Assembly: GCA_003132865.1 (NCBI GenBank)
Contig: PKYZ01000147.1
Coordinates: forward strand, 263 to 23,956
Length of the DNA: 23,694 nucleotides
Direction: 5' to 3'
Source: Bryobacterales bacterium
GTDB taxonomy: Bacteria > Acidobacteriota > Terriglobia > Bryobacterales > Bryobacteraceae
Part shown: one piece after another, positions 14,633 through 22,485 of the stretch
How positions within the stretch are numbered: the stretch's first letter is position 1
How the letters are laid out: each line of letters opens with the position of its first letter
Position numbers and translations under genes: made by a program
The notes under the pieces: model-generated
Told to the model about the DNA's origin: nothing
Seen by the model: the letters and a program-made list of their open reading frames with translations, nothing else
Databases searched by the model: none

Positions 14633-15549
14633 CACGCCGCCCGCGACAAAACCACGCGCGCCAGCGACCCGAGCAACAGCCAGACGCGCTCCGCCTTGGA
14701 GATGGCCGGCCGGCGCGAGAGCACGTCGTAATCCTGCTCCGCAATCTTGTCGAGGACGCGCAGACCGCCGCGGCTGAACAGGTCGATATCCAGCGCGAGG
14801 CGCCGGTCCACCATGGAAGAGAGCGGCAAGCCTGCGACGAACAACTCCCGCGCGCGCGCCACGATCTCGCGCATCGCTTCGCGGAAAGCCGGCGTCACGC
14901 GCCGCGCGTAAAGTTCTTCGAGCGTGCAGCCGTGGCGGGCCAGCACTTCGAGCGGGATATAGACGCGGTCCTTTTCCAGATCTACGGACACATCCTGCCA
15001 GAAATTGGCGAGTTGCAGCGCGGTGCACGTGGCATCGGAGAGACGCTGCCGCTCCGCATCGGAATAGCCGCAGAGGTAGAGCACCAGGCGGCCCACAGGG
15101 TTCGCGGAATAGCGGCAATAGGCGTACACATCTTCCCAAGCCGCATACCGCGTGACAGTCTGATCCTGTTCGAAAGCCCGGATCAGATCCGCGAACGGTT
15201 CTTGTGGAATCGAGTGGCGCGCCACCGTGCCGCGCAGAGCCACGAACACGGGGTGAGCCGCTTCGCCCGCATACATGGCCTCCAGTTGCTCGCGCCACCA
15301 GGCTAACAGGCGCAGGCTCTCGGCCGGCGAGCCCATTTCGTCGCCCAGATCGTCGGCCCAGCGGCAGTAGGAATAGACGTTGTAGAAATCCTGGTGCAGG
15401 CGCTTGGGCAGCAGGAAGCTCACCACCTGGAAGTTCTCGTAGTGATGCGTCGCCAGCCAGCGGGTGTAGGCTTCGGCTTCGGCGGTGGTGTAGCGGGCGG
15501 CAGCCGCCTCGGGCGAATGGACGAACTCCCTAGGCGGCAACAGAATCAC
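14632..15549 (-). CDS. hpnC: hydroxysqualene synthase HpnC
   Basis: A 305-residue squalene/phytoene synthase-family enzyme. Motif one is WADDLGDE (D66, D67, D70). Motif two is NFWQDVSVDLEKDRVYIP (D186, D190), the form typical of HpnC. HpnC converts presqualene diphosphate to hydroxysqualene. The frame is open far upstream, but the sequence there is the shadow of the dehydrogenase gene. The GTG at 15549 forms a four-base GTGA overlap with the dehydrogenase stop, the same coupling seen one gene further up, and gives a normal length. Confidence 0.87.
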   Translation of the reverse strand: MILLPPREFVHSPEAAAARYTTAEAEAYTRWLATHHYENFQVVSFLLPKRLHQDFYNVYSYCRWADDLGDEMGSPAESLRLLAWWREQLEAMYAGEAAHPVFVALRGTVARHSIPQEPFADLIRAFEQDQTVTRYAAWEDVYAYCRYSANPVGRLVLYLCGYSDAERQRLSDATCTALQLANFWQDVSVDLEKDRVYIPLEVLARHGCTLEELYARRVTPAFREAMREIVARARELFVAGLPLSSMVDRRLALDIDLFSRGGLRVLDKIAEQDYDVLSRRPAISKAERVWLLLGSLARVVLSRAA

Positions 15550-16586
15550 GGAATAATGGCCGTCTTCAGATGGCCGTTGTGGCTCATCAGGTGACGCATC
15601 ACTTCCAGCAGGTTGGCGAGCGGCTCCTCGCTGTTGACGAAGTCGCGGGAGGTGATGTCGCCGCGAGTCACCAGGTCCAGCGCCTTGCGGATGTACGCCG
15701 GCGTGTGATGGAAGCTGGCCTTGCACGTGATTTCGGAGTAGTGCAGCAGGTTGGTATCGAACATCACCCGGCTGTCGTTGGGGCAGCCGCCGAAGAAGTT
15801 GAGCGTGCCGCCGCGCCGCACCATATCCAGCACCCAATGCCAGGTTTCCGGCTTGCCCACGGCCTCCACGGCGATGTCGGCTCCGCGGCCGCCGGTGAGG
15901 TTGCGCACGGCATCAACCGTATTGACATGCTGGTCGGCGCGTACCAATTCGTGTGCACCCATGGCCTCGGCACGATCCAGTTGCGTTCTGCGCCGCCCGA
16001 TGGCGATCACGCGGCACCCATACAGCCTCGCCAGCCGCACGAACATCAGCCCGATGGGTCCCAGACCCAAAATGGCGATGGTGTCGCCCGGACGCGGCGC
16101 CGTCTCTTCAAATCCCTTCAACACGCAAGCCAGCGGCTCGATCAAGGCCGCGTCGTGATAACTGACGCTCTCCGGAATCCGGTAGGTGTTACGCTCCACG
16201 ATACGCGCCGGAATGCGTATGTACTCGGCATACGCGCCGTTGTTGAACAGCAGGTCCTCGCACAGGTTTTGCACGCCGCGGCGGCAGAAGAAGCACTCCT
16301 CGCAAGGAGCCGAATTGGCCGCCACTACGCGCTCGCCAACCTTGAAGGCCTTGACATCCTGCCCTACAGCCACGACATCGCCCGCCAACTCGTGCCCGAA
16401 CACGGCGGGAGGCACGATCATTCGCGCGTGATAACCACGGCGGAATACCTTGACGTCAGTGCCGCATGTCAGCGCAACTCGAACCTGAACCAGGATGTCG
16501 CCATCGTCGATTTTGGGAATGGACACCGGCTCTACCTGCAAGTGTTCCTTGCCATACAGCACGGCAGCCATCATCTGCGTTTTCAC
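15546..16586 (-). CDS. zinc-dependent MDR alcohol dehydrogenase, hopanoid operon (second of pair)
   Basis: A 346-residue medium-chain dehydrogenase. The catalytic zinc ligands are C41 (LTCGTD) and H65-E66 (FGHELAG), with an IEPLACVLKG glutamate further on. The structural zinc has all four cysteines: C95, C98, C101 and C109. The Rossmann motif is GLGPIGLM, followed by a basic IGRRR segment that hints at NADP use. The GTG at 16586 has AGAGGTGG five bases upstream and overlaps the preceding stop by four bases (GTGA); starts at 16595 or 16574 are possible. The family resembles sorbitol/threonine dehydrogenases, which act on polyols. The substrate is unknown. Its place between hpnG and hpnC suggests a role in hopanoid side-chain chemistry. 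Confidence 0.85.
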   Translation of the reverse strand: MKTQMMAAVLYGKEHLQVEPVSIPKIDDGDILVQVRVALTCGTDVKVFRRGYHARMIVPPAVFGHELAGDVVAVGQDVKAFKVGERVVAANSAPCEECFFCRRGVQNLCEDLLFNNGAYAEYIRIPARIVERNTYRIPESVSYHDAALIEPLACVLKGFEETAPRPGDTIAILGLGPIGLMFVRLARLYGCRVIAIGRRRTQLDRAEAMGAHELVRADQHVNTVDAVRNLTGGRGADIAVEAVGKPETWHWVLDMVRRGGTLNFFGGCPNDSRVMFDTNLLHYSEITCKASFHHTPAYIRKALDLVTRGDITSRDFVNSEEPLANLLEVMRHLMSHNGHLKTAIIP

Positions 16587-17653
16587 TGTGTCCACCTCTG
16601 TGGCTGAACGATAATTTTCAACGATTCAGGACCGGGATGCAATGCCAAATCGAATCCTGAACGGATTTTAACAAGGGGCAGCCGATGGGAGATGAGTTCT
16701 TCCACGGGCAACGCCCCGCTGAAGACCAGTTCCGCCGAATCTTTCTGCAAATCCACGGAAGCGCTGTAGCACCCGAACAAACTGCGCTCGCCCACGCAAA
16801 TCGCCGCGCCGGAAACCTCCACGCGCTCGGTTTCAGATGTTTGCGCAAACAAGAGAATACGCGCGCCCGGACGGGAGAACCGGACCGCCTGCTCCACAAT
16901 GCCGGGCACGGAAGCCGCCACAATCACCAGGTCCGCGCCGCGCTGGTCCGTCAGCCGGCGGACCTCCACCTCTACGTTCGTGTCGCGTGGATCCCAGGCT
17001 TCCAACGCTCCGCAGCGGCGGGAAAGCTCGCGGCGCGTGGCTATCGTATCGGTCGTTGCAATTGTTGCGCCGGACCGCCCGAGCAGCATGGTGAACAACA
17101 GGCCGATAGGTCCCTGACCGATCACCACGGCCACTTCGCCAGGTTGCGGCGCGCACTGCACCACGGCTTTCAGACAAGTGTTCACCGGCTCGACGAAGCT
17201 GGCGCGTTCGAATGAAACATCATCCGGAATCTTTTCCACGCCGTTCTCGACGATCCAGTCCATAACCCGAACATACTGAGAGAAGCCGCCGCCGGCCGGC
17301 TCAAATCCGGCAGTGACCCCGACCTTTTTGTAGACAGGGCACTGCGCATAGAGTTTCCGCTGGCAATAGAAGCAGTTTCTGCACGGAATGTGATGAAACA
17401 CCACTACGCGGTCGCCGGGCGCAAACTGACGGTCCGATCCCGCAAGCCGCCGCCCGGCGCGCACTACCACTCCAGCCGTCTCATGTCCATAGATGCGTGG
17501 AGGGGCCAGAAGGTTGTATTCGATTTTCTTCAGATCGGTGTGGCAGATCCCACAAGCTTCCACGCGCACCAGGATTTCGCCCGGTCCGATTTCCGGAATG
17601 GGCACCTGCTCGACGGAGACGACACTCTGGCCTTTGTACACAGCCGCGTGCAT
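16583..17653 (-). CDS. zinc-dependent MDR alcohol dehydrogenase, hopanoid operon (first of pair)
   Basis: A 356-residue medium-chain dehydrogenase, a diverged paralogue of its downstream neighbour. Catalytic zinc ligands are C37 (CGICHTD) and H57-E58 (YGHETAG). The structural zinc cysteines are C91, C94, C97 and C105. The nucleotide-binding motif is GQGPIGLL. The ATG at 17653 gives the usual MDR N-terminus; a TTG at 17692 would add 13 residues and overlap hpnG. A TGGAG lies 13 bases upstream. The substrate is unknown. Being a coupled pair, the two could form a heteromer or act in sequence. Confidence 0.85.
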   Translation of the reverse strand: MHAAVYKGQSVVSVEQVPIPEIGPGEILVRVEACGICHTDLKKIEYNLLAPPRIYGHETAGVVVRAGRRLAGSDRQFAPGDRVVVFHHIPCRNCFYCQRKLYAQCPVYKKVGVTAGFEPAGGGFSQYVRVMDWIVENGVEKIPDDVSFERASFVEPVNTCLKAVVQCAPQPGEVAVVIGQGPIGLLFTMLLGRSGATIATTDTIATRRELSRRCGALEAWDPRDTNVEVEVRRLTDQRGADLVIVAASVPGIVEQAVRFSRPGARILLFAQTSETERVEVSGAAICVGERSLFGCYSASVDLQKDSAELVFSGALPVEELISHRLPLVKIRSGFDLALHPGPESLKIIVQPQRWTQ

Positions 17654-17672
17654 GGTTGGCGGGATACTCCAG

Positions 17673-18380
17673 TCAGAATCGGCAACCGGCAATGAATTCT
17701 CCTAATGTCCGCGTAGCGATGCGGCAGGAACGACGTAACCGAAACAACTCCGGGAACGCCATTCCAGGATTCCCTAATGCAGACGTTAAAAGCTTCATTG
17801 TACCGAAATGGCCGTCGGAAAGCAGAGCCTTGTTGAAATCCGTGACGAAGCTCTGGCTGGCGGTATCCGTGACCGATCGCACACAAAACAGGGGGATACC
17901 GTGCGCGGCGGCGAATTGGGCCACCCCGCCGGCTTCCATTTCCACGGCGGAAGCCCCGCCAGCCCGCAGGAGCTTCTTCTCGCCGGCGGTTTGCACCACG
18001 CGATCGACGGAGGCCAGCACGCCGGTCGAGTGCGGAATCGCGCTATGCGGCAGGCGCGCGTCGAACCGGCGGCCCGCGGCAGCTACTGCCGTGGCCACGA
18101 AAACATCGCCGATTCCCAGCGCCGGATCCAGCGCTCCACAGAATCCCATACTGACAATCGCTTCCGGCTGGCACGCCGGACAGGCTACCTCAACGGCCCG
18201 GCCGGCATGCGCCGCGCCCGCGCCATTCGCCACCATCCACAGTTGCCGGCCACCCGATTCGCCGGACCTTGCCCAATAGACCGGCCACGCCAGCTTGCGC
18301 ACACCGGAACAAAACCGCAGCAGCCCATCGAACTCGCGGGGCTCGGCGGCGACTAACAATATCCGTTGGCCCGAAACCAT
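17673..18380 (-). CDS. hpnG: adenosylhopane nucleosidase HpnG
   Basis: A 235-residue member of the nucleoside phosphorylase/MTAN fold. Recognisable segments are LLVAAEPREF at the N-terminus, VANGAGAAHAGRAVE, VSMGFCGAL, SAVEMEAGGVAQFA (the nucleoside-binding Glu motif) and VRSVTD. HpnG removes adenine from adenosylhopane to give ribosylhopane. The ATG at 18380 overlaps the hpnA end by 28 bases; a TTG at 18359 is an alternative. The gene follows hpnA and precedes the dehydrogenases. Confidence 0.85.
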   Translation of the reverse strand: MVSGQRILLVAAEPREFDGLLRFCSGVRKLAWPVYWARSGESGGRQLWMVANGAGAAHAGRAVEVACPACQPEAIVSMGFCGALDPALGIGDVFVATAVAAAGRRFDARLPHSAIPHSTGVLASVDRVVQTAGEKKLLRAGGASAVEMEAGGVAQFAAAHGIPLFCVRSVTDTASQSFVTDFNKALLSDGHFGTMKLLTSALGNPGMAFPELFRLRRSCRIATRTLGEFIAGCRF

Positions 18381-19327
18381 TCCACCGCCCGGCGAAGCGC
18401 GCCTTCCGCGGGACCCGGTCGAAACCCCAATTCGCGCGCGGCCTTCGCGTGCGAAACAAACATCTTCTTGCGCGCCATGCGGACGGCGTCGAGCGGCGCC
18501 CGCGGCGGCTTCCCGGTCACCCGGGCCCACGTGGTAGTTACGACCCCCGCGGCATAGGCGACCGCGTAGGGCAACTGCACGGTGGGCGCCGGGCGGCCCG
18601 CGATCGCGGCCAGTTCCGCGAGAATCTGCGCCAGCGTCAGGTTCTCCGATCCCAGAATATAGCGTTCTCCGGCGCGGCCGCGCTCGCAAGCCAGAAGCTG
18701 ACCGAGCGCCACATCGCGCGCATCCACTACATTCAAGCCCGTGTCGATAAAGGCGGGCATGTCTCCCTTCAAGAAATCCAGAACGATCTTGCCGGTCGGC
18801 GTCGGCTTAATATCGTGATCCCCGATGGGCGCCGTAGGATTCACAATGACTACCGGCAGTCCTAAGCCCGAGAATTCCAGCGCGGCGCGCTCGGCCAGAA
18901 ACTTGGAGCGCTTGTAAGCGCCCGTCATGTCATCGAGAGAAACCGGGCAATCTTCGTTGCCTTCGCCGCCGTGCGGCACTCCGATGCACCCCACGGTGCT
19001 GGTGTAGACCACGCGGTCCACGCCCGCATTGCGGGCTGCCTGCAATACATTGCGCGTGCCATCTACGTTCGAGCGATACAGTTCGCTCTCATCGGCCGCC
19101 CACAGCCTGTAATCGGCGGCTACATGAAAGACCAAGCCACAACCGGCAACCGCGCGTTCGATGGAAGCGGGGTCGCGCAGATCGCCAACCACCGGCTCGA
19201 CATCCAACTCGCGAATCTTACTCGAGGGCCGGACCAGCGCCCTTACGCGATGCCCGCGCTCTGCCAGGAGCCGGGCCACGTGCCAGCCAAGAAAGCCCGA
19301 AGCGCCGGTGACCAGCGTGGGCTTCAT
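18353..19327 (-). CDS. hpnA: hopanoid-associated sugar epimerase HpnA
   Basis: A 324-residue extended short-chain dehydrogenase/reductase. The NAD motif is TGASGFLG (7-14), the catalytic pair is Y138-xxx-K142 (AYKRSK), and TSTVGCIG is the Ser/Thr region. HpnA is common in hopanoid clusters, but its reaction is not established; an NDP-sugar-like or terpenoid alcohol substrate has been proposed from family resemblance. The ATG has no good ribosome site. A double-hairpin element separates it from hpnH. Confidence 0.85.
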   Translation of the reverse strand: MKPTLVTGASGFLGWHVARLLAERGHRVRALVRPSSKIRELDVEPVVGDLRDPASIERAVAGCGLVFHVAADYRLWAADESELYRSNVDGTRNVLQAARNAGVDRVVYTSTVGCIGVPHGGEGNEDCPVSLDDMTGAYKRSKFLAERAALEFSGLGLPVVIVNPTAPIGDHDIKPTPTGKIVLDFLKGDMPAFIDTGLNVVDARDVALGQLLACERGRAGERYILGSENLTLAQILAELAAIAGRPAPTVQLPYAVAYAAGVVTTTWARVTGKPPRAPLDAVRMARKKMFVSHAKAARELGFRPGPAEGALRRAVEWFRANGYC

Positions 19328-19332
19328 CTAAG

Positions 19333-19392
19333 AGCGGGTCCAGGGGACCCGCGCAGGCCGAGGGCCTGCCCCACAATTGGGAAAACTGCACC
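19333..19392. mobile_element. 60-bp double-hairpin element flanked by 9-bp direct repeats
   Basis: Two perfect hairpins abut: GCGGGTCC/GGACCCGC (19334-19352, AGG loop) and GCAGGCC/GGCCTGC (19353-19369, GAG loop), followed by CCCAC. TCATCTAAG occurs on both sides (19324-19332 and 19393-19401) and looks like a target-site duplication. Removing the element and one repeat restores an ATGA overlap of hpnH and hpnA. A related copy lies at 20524-20564. Confidence 0.6.
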
Positions 19393-20505
19393 TCATCTAA
19401 GGGCCCAGGTTAACATCTTCAAGCTGTCGGCCAGGCTGGCGGTCAGGCCCAGCGCCGCCGAGGGTTCGAAGCCGCAGTGCATCATGCAGTGCTCGCAGCG
19501 CGGGTCGTTCCCCGGACCGTAGTTTTCCCAGGGCGTCTCGGTCATCAACCCCTCGAAGGTCTTGTAGTGGCCGTCGGTGATCAGGTAGCACGGCCCTTTC
19601 CAGCCTTTGATGTTGTAAGTCGGTGTGCCCCACGCGGTGCAGGGAAGTTCGCGCGTGCCCTTCAGATAATCCAGATACAGCGGGGTCTGCTTGATATAGA
19701 ACCTCTGCGCCATGCGGTCGATGTCCCGGAACTTCTCGCGAATGTCGTCGCGTGTCATGAAGATCTCGCGGTCGTTGACGGCCGAATATCCGTAGGCCGG
19801 AGCCATCTGGTGGCCGTCCAGGTGGAATTGTTCCAGGTACTCAAAGAGCGCCGCGATCTCTTTCATGTCGGTTTCTTTGTAGATGGTGGTGTTGGTGCAC
19901 ACCATGAAACCGGCGGCCTTGGCCGCTTTGATACCCTTGATGGCTTCACGAAAAACGCCCTCGCGCTCCACGCAGATGTCGTGGGTTTTCTCCATCCCAT
20001 CCAGGTGCACGTTAAAGAAGAGACGCTTGTCCGGCGTGAATTCGTGGAGGCGTTTCACGATGAACATCCCGTTGGTGCAAAGGTAAATATTCTTGTTGCG
20101 TTCCAGGATGCCGGCCACCAGCTCGCCGATTTGCGGATACATCATGGGCTCGCCGCCGCAGATGGAAACCATGGGCGCGCCGCACTCGTCCACCGCCGCC
20201 AGGCATTCTTCGAGCGGCACGCGCTCGGTAATAGTGGACTCGTACTCGCGTATGCGGCCGCAACCCGTGCAGGTGAGATTGCAGGCGTGCAGCGGTTCCA
20301 GCATCATCACCAGCGGGAAGCGCTTGCGGATCATGGGATGCGGCTGGCGATTGGCGCGGCCGGCGGGAACGCCGTGCAGGATGCGGAACGGGTTCGCCTG
20401 GTCCGGCGCGGCGGTCCCGTCTTTCTGCCATTCCGGGCGCGGACGCATCTTGTTCTTGATGATATATCCGGCCATGCCGGCGGTCATGGAAAGGGGAAAT
20501 CTCAT
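19393..20505 (-). CDS. hpnH: adenosylhopane synthase HpnH (radical SAM)
   Basis: A 370-residue radical SAM protein with the cluster motif C75-x3-C79-x2-C82 (ACNLTCTGCGR) and ICGGEPMMYP downstream. C-terminal cysteines (CEHCMMHC) could bind a second cofactor or zinc. HpnH joins the 5'-deoxyadenosyl group to diploptene to make adenosylhopane, the first side-chain step. Compared with the family, about 38 residues (roughly 21-60, rich in Pro, Arg and Gly) are inserted between the first segment GYIIKNKM and KRFPLVMMLEPL. The ATG lies three bases after the shc stop. There is no clear ribosome site, so coupling is likely. Confidence 0.9.
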   Translation of the reverse strand: MRFPLSMTAGMAGYIIKNKMRPRPEWQKDGTAAPDQANPFRILHGVPAGRANRQPHPMIRKRFPLVMMLEPLHACNLTCTGCGRIREYESTITERVPLEECLAAVDECGAPMVSICGGEPMMYPQIGELVAGILERNKNIYLCTNGMFIVKRLHEFTPDKRLFFNVHLDGMEKTHDICVEREGVFREAIKGIKAAKAAGFMVCTNTTIYKETDMKEIAALFEYLEQFHLDGHQMAPAYGYSAVNDREIFMTRDDIREKFRDIDRMAQRFYIKQTPLYLDYLKGTRELPCTAWGTPTYNIKGWKGPCYLITDGHYKTFEGLMTETPWENYGPGNDPRCEHCMMHCGFEPSAALGLTASLADSLKMLTWALR

Positions 20506-20508
20506 AGG

Positions 20509-22485
20509 TTATGGAGTCCAGTGGGCGGCCTGAGAGGCCGCCGCAGGCGGGGCGCCTGCCCCACGTACGAAATCGGAAAGCGCGATCAAGGGGAAATACA
20601 AACGGTAGTAGTGATAGTTCAAATAGAAAACCCGGGGGAAGCCCGTGCCGGTGGCCAGGTCTTCGTCCCAGCCTCCGTCGGGCCGCTGCGTATCCAGCAG
20701 GTATTCGATGCCATGGTGCACGCTGAGGCTGTTGGTGTCGCCGCCGGCGATCAGGCCCATCAAGGCCCAGGCCGTTTGGGATGGCGTGCTTTCCGCCGGC
20801 ACGAAGCAGCCCTGGTCGTAGCTGGAGCAACTCTCGCCCCAACCTCCGTCGGCGTTCTGAATGGAGCGCAGCCATTCGCCGGCCCGCAGAATCCCGGCCT
20901 CGCGGTTGTCGTATTGCGCGGCGCGCAATCCCCGCAGCGCGAAGCAGGTGCCATAGAGATTCGCAACGCCCCAGCGGCCATACCAGCTTCCATCCGGCTG
21001 CTGGTCGCGCAACAGAAAATCGACGCCGCGCTTTACGGCCGGATGCGCGCTGCCCAACCCATGCGCGCCCAAAGCCTCCAGCACGCGGCCGGTGATATCG
21101 GGGCACGCCGGATCGAGCATGGCGTTGTGGTCCGCGAACGGGACGGCGTTGAGGAACTTCCAGTTGTTGTCCACGTCGAAGGCCGCCCAGCCGCCGTCAC
21201 TGCCCTGCATATCCAGAATCCAGTCGATCGCGCGACGATGACAGGCCTTCTGCGCCGCCGCGTCCGAAGCGCCCGCCCGGCTCAGCGCCAGCAGGATCAT
21301 GGCCGTGTCGTCGATATCCGGATAGTGGTCGTTGCGGAAGAAGAATCCCCAGCCGGAAGGCTCCGTTTTCGGACGCTTCACCGACCAGTCGCCCTTGACG
21401 CGGATTTCCTTGGATAGAATCCAGTCCGCCGCACGCCGCAAAGCGGGCGCCGCGAAACCGTCGCCATCCAACGCCTGCGCATCGCCCACGGCAAATCCAG
21501 CGATACCCGTGTCCCAAATCGGAGAGAAGCAAGGCTGGAACAGGAATCGCTGCCCGTCGTCGATCATGAGCCGGTCGAACTGGTAGCGGGCCTCCTGGCT
21601 GGCGGGGTGATCGGCCGGATAGCCGAGCACGTCCAGCGCCATGATGGCGTACATCATGGGCGGATAGATGGCGCCCAAGCCATCGGAGTTTTCGCAACGC
21701 GCGAGCATCCATTTCTCCGCGGCCTTCAGAGCCTTCCGCCGCAACGCGCGCGAGCCGTGTTTTTCCCAGAACTTCAGGAAGCGATCTGCGCCCAGGAAGA
21801 AATTGCGCCACGAGAAGAAGCTCTCGCTCGGCTGGAAAGCCAGGCTGACTCCCGGCTTGTAAAGCTCGTCCAGGTTGAATCCGGCGGGCACCGGGCGGCG
21901 CGGGTTGCTGGAGTGCACGATCGCCAGCGAAACTACAATGGCGCGCGTCCAGGCCGACATCTGGTAGATGAAATTGCCTGGCAGAAACATGACCTCCGGC
22001 GGTATCGAGGGGCAGTACTGCCGCGGATACATGTCGAACAGGCTAAGGTTGATCTTGACGTAACTATTGGCCGCTTGAATGCCGCCGAGCTCCAGAATGC
22101 GCGCGCGCGCACGCGCCAGGCACGGATCGTCGAGCGCCAGGCCCGCCACCTTGAGCGCGAAGTAGGCCTTGACGGTGGCGCTGATCTCCGACGGCCCCTT
22201 GGCGTAGATGTTGAAGCCGCCATCCGGGAGTTGCCGCGCCAGAATCGAGCGCACGGCTTTGTCGATGAGCGCGCGCGTGGGCGGATTCCAGACGCCGGCT
22301 TCCGGTTGATACATCCAAAGCTGCAACAGGATGTAATCGGACTCCAGGGTGGTGTCGGCGGTCAGGTCGGCGCACCAATAGCCGTTGGAATCCTGCAATG
22401 CCAGGAGCCGGTCGGCCGCCCGGCGAGCGGCCCGCGCAGCCGCCGAGGTCATGGTTTCTTGTGCGTAAGCGGTTGATGTGCTCAT
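20509..22485 (-). CDS. shc: squalene-hopene cyclase
   Basis: A 658-residue membrane-associated triterpene cyclase that turns squalene into hopene/hopanol. The catalytic DxDD acid motif is D390-I-D-D393 (YPDIDDTA). Several QW repeats are visible, for example DMQGSDGGWAAFD, RDQQPDGSWYGRWG, QNADGGWGESCSSY and DTQRPDGGWDED. The C-terminal core ends in YYRLYFPLIAL, after which family members usually finish soon. Here a tail of about 20 residues (SDFVRGAGAPPAAAS and so on) is mostly encoded by a double-hairpin repeat. The ATG forms a four-base ATGA overlap with the ispH stop. Confidence 0.93.
   Translation of the reverse strand: MSTSTAYAQETMTSAAARAARRAADRLLALQDSNGYWCADLTADTTLESDYILLQLWMYQPEAGVWNPPTRALIDKAVRSILARQLPDGGFNIYAKGPSEISATVKAYFALKVAGLALDDPCLARARARILELGGIQAANSYVKINLSLFDMYPRQYCPSIPPEVMFLPGNFIYQMSAWTRAIVVSLAIVHSSNPRRPVPAGFNLDELYKPGVSLAFQPSESFFSWRNFFLGADRFLKFWEKHGSRALRRKALKAAEKWMLARCENSDGLGAIYPPMMYAIMALDVLGYPADHPASQEARYQFDRLMIDDGQRFLFQPCFSPIWDTGIAGFAVGDAQALDGDGFAAPALRRAADWILSKEIRVKGDWSVKRPKTEPSGWGFFFRNDHYPDIDDTAMILLALSRAGASDAAAQKACHRRAIDWILDMQGSDGGWAAFDVDNNWKFLNAVPFADHNAMLDPACPDITGRVLEALGAHGLGSAHPAVKRGVDFLLRDQQPDGSWYGRWGVANLYGTCFALRGLRAAQYDNREAGILRAGEWLRSIQNADGGWGESCSSYDQGCFVPAESTPSQTAWALMGLIAGGDTNSLSVHHGIEYLLDTQRPDGGWDEDLATGTGFPRVFYLNYHYYRLYFPLIALSDFVRGAGAPPAAASQAAHWTP
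20524..20564. repeat. second double-hairpin element, within the shc 3' end
   Basis: GGCGGCCT/AGGCCGCC (20524-20542, GAG loop) abuts GCAGGCG/CGCCTGC (20543-20559, GGG loop), followed by CCCAC. The layout, orientation and GCAGGC...GCCTGCCCCAC core match the copy at 19333-19392, while the stem bases differ in compensating pairs. It supplies about 14 codons of the Shc tail. No flanking direct repeat was found. Confidence 0.65.

Noticed and set aside
15550..15837. N-terminal extension of HpnC by 96 residues
   Set aside because: The extension is the dehydrogenase gene read in another frame. The GTG at 15549 gives the normal HpnC length and a GTGA overlap.
20491..20597. 10-bp direct repeat AAGGGGAAAT at 20491-20500 and 20588-20597 around the second double-hairpin element
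   Set aside because: Both copies encode conserved Phe-Pro-Leu residues, in HpnH (RFPL) and in Shc (YFPL), so each is explained by protein conservation and the match is probably chance.
19477..21417. 646-codon plus-strand frame opposite hpnH and shc
   Set aside because: It spans two well-defined genes on the other strand and shows no domain.
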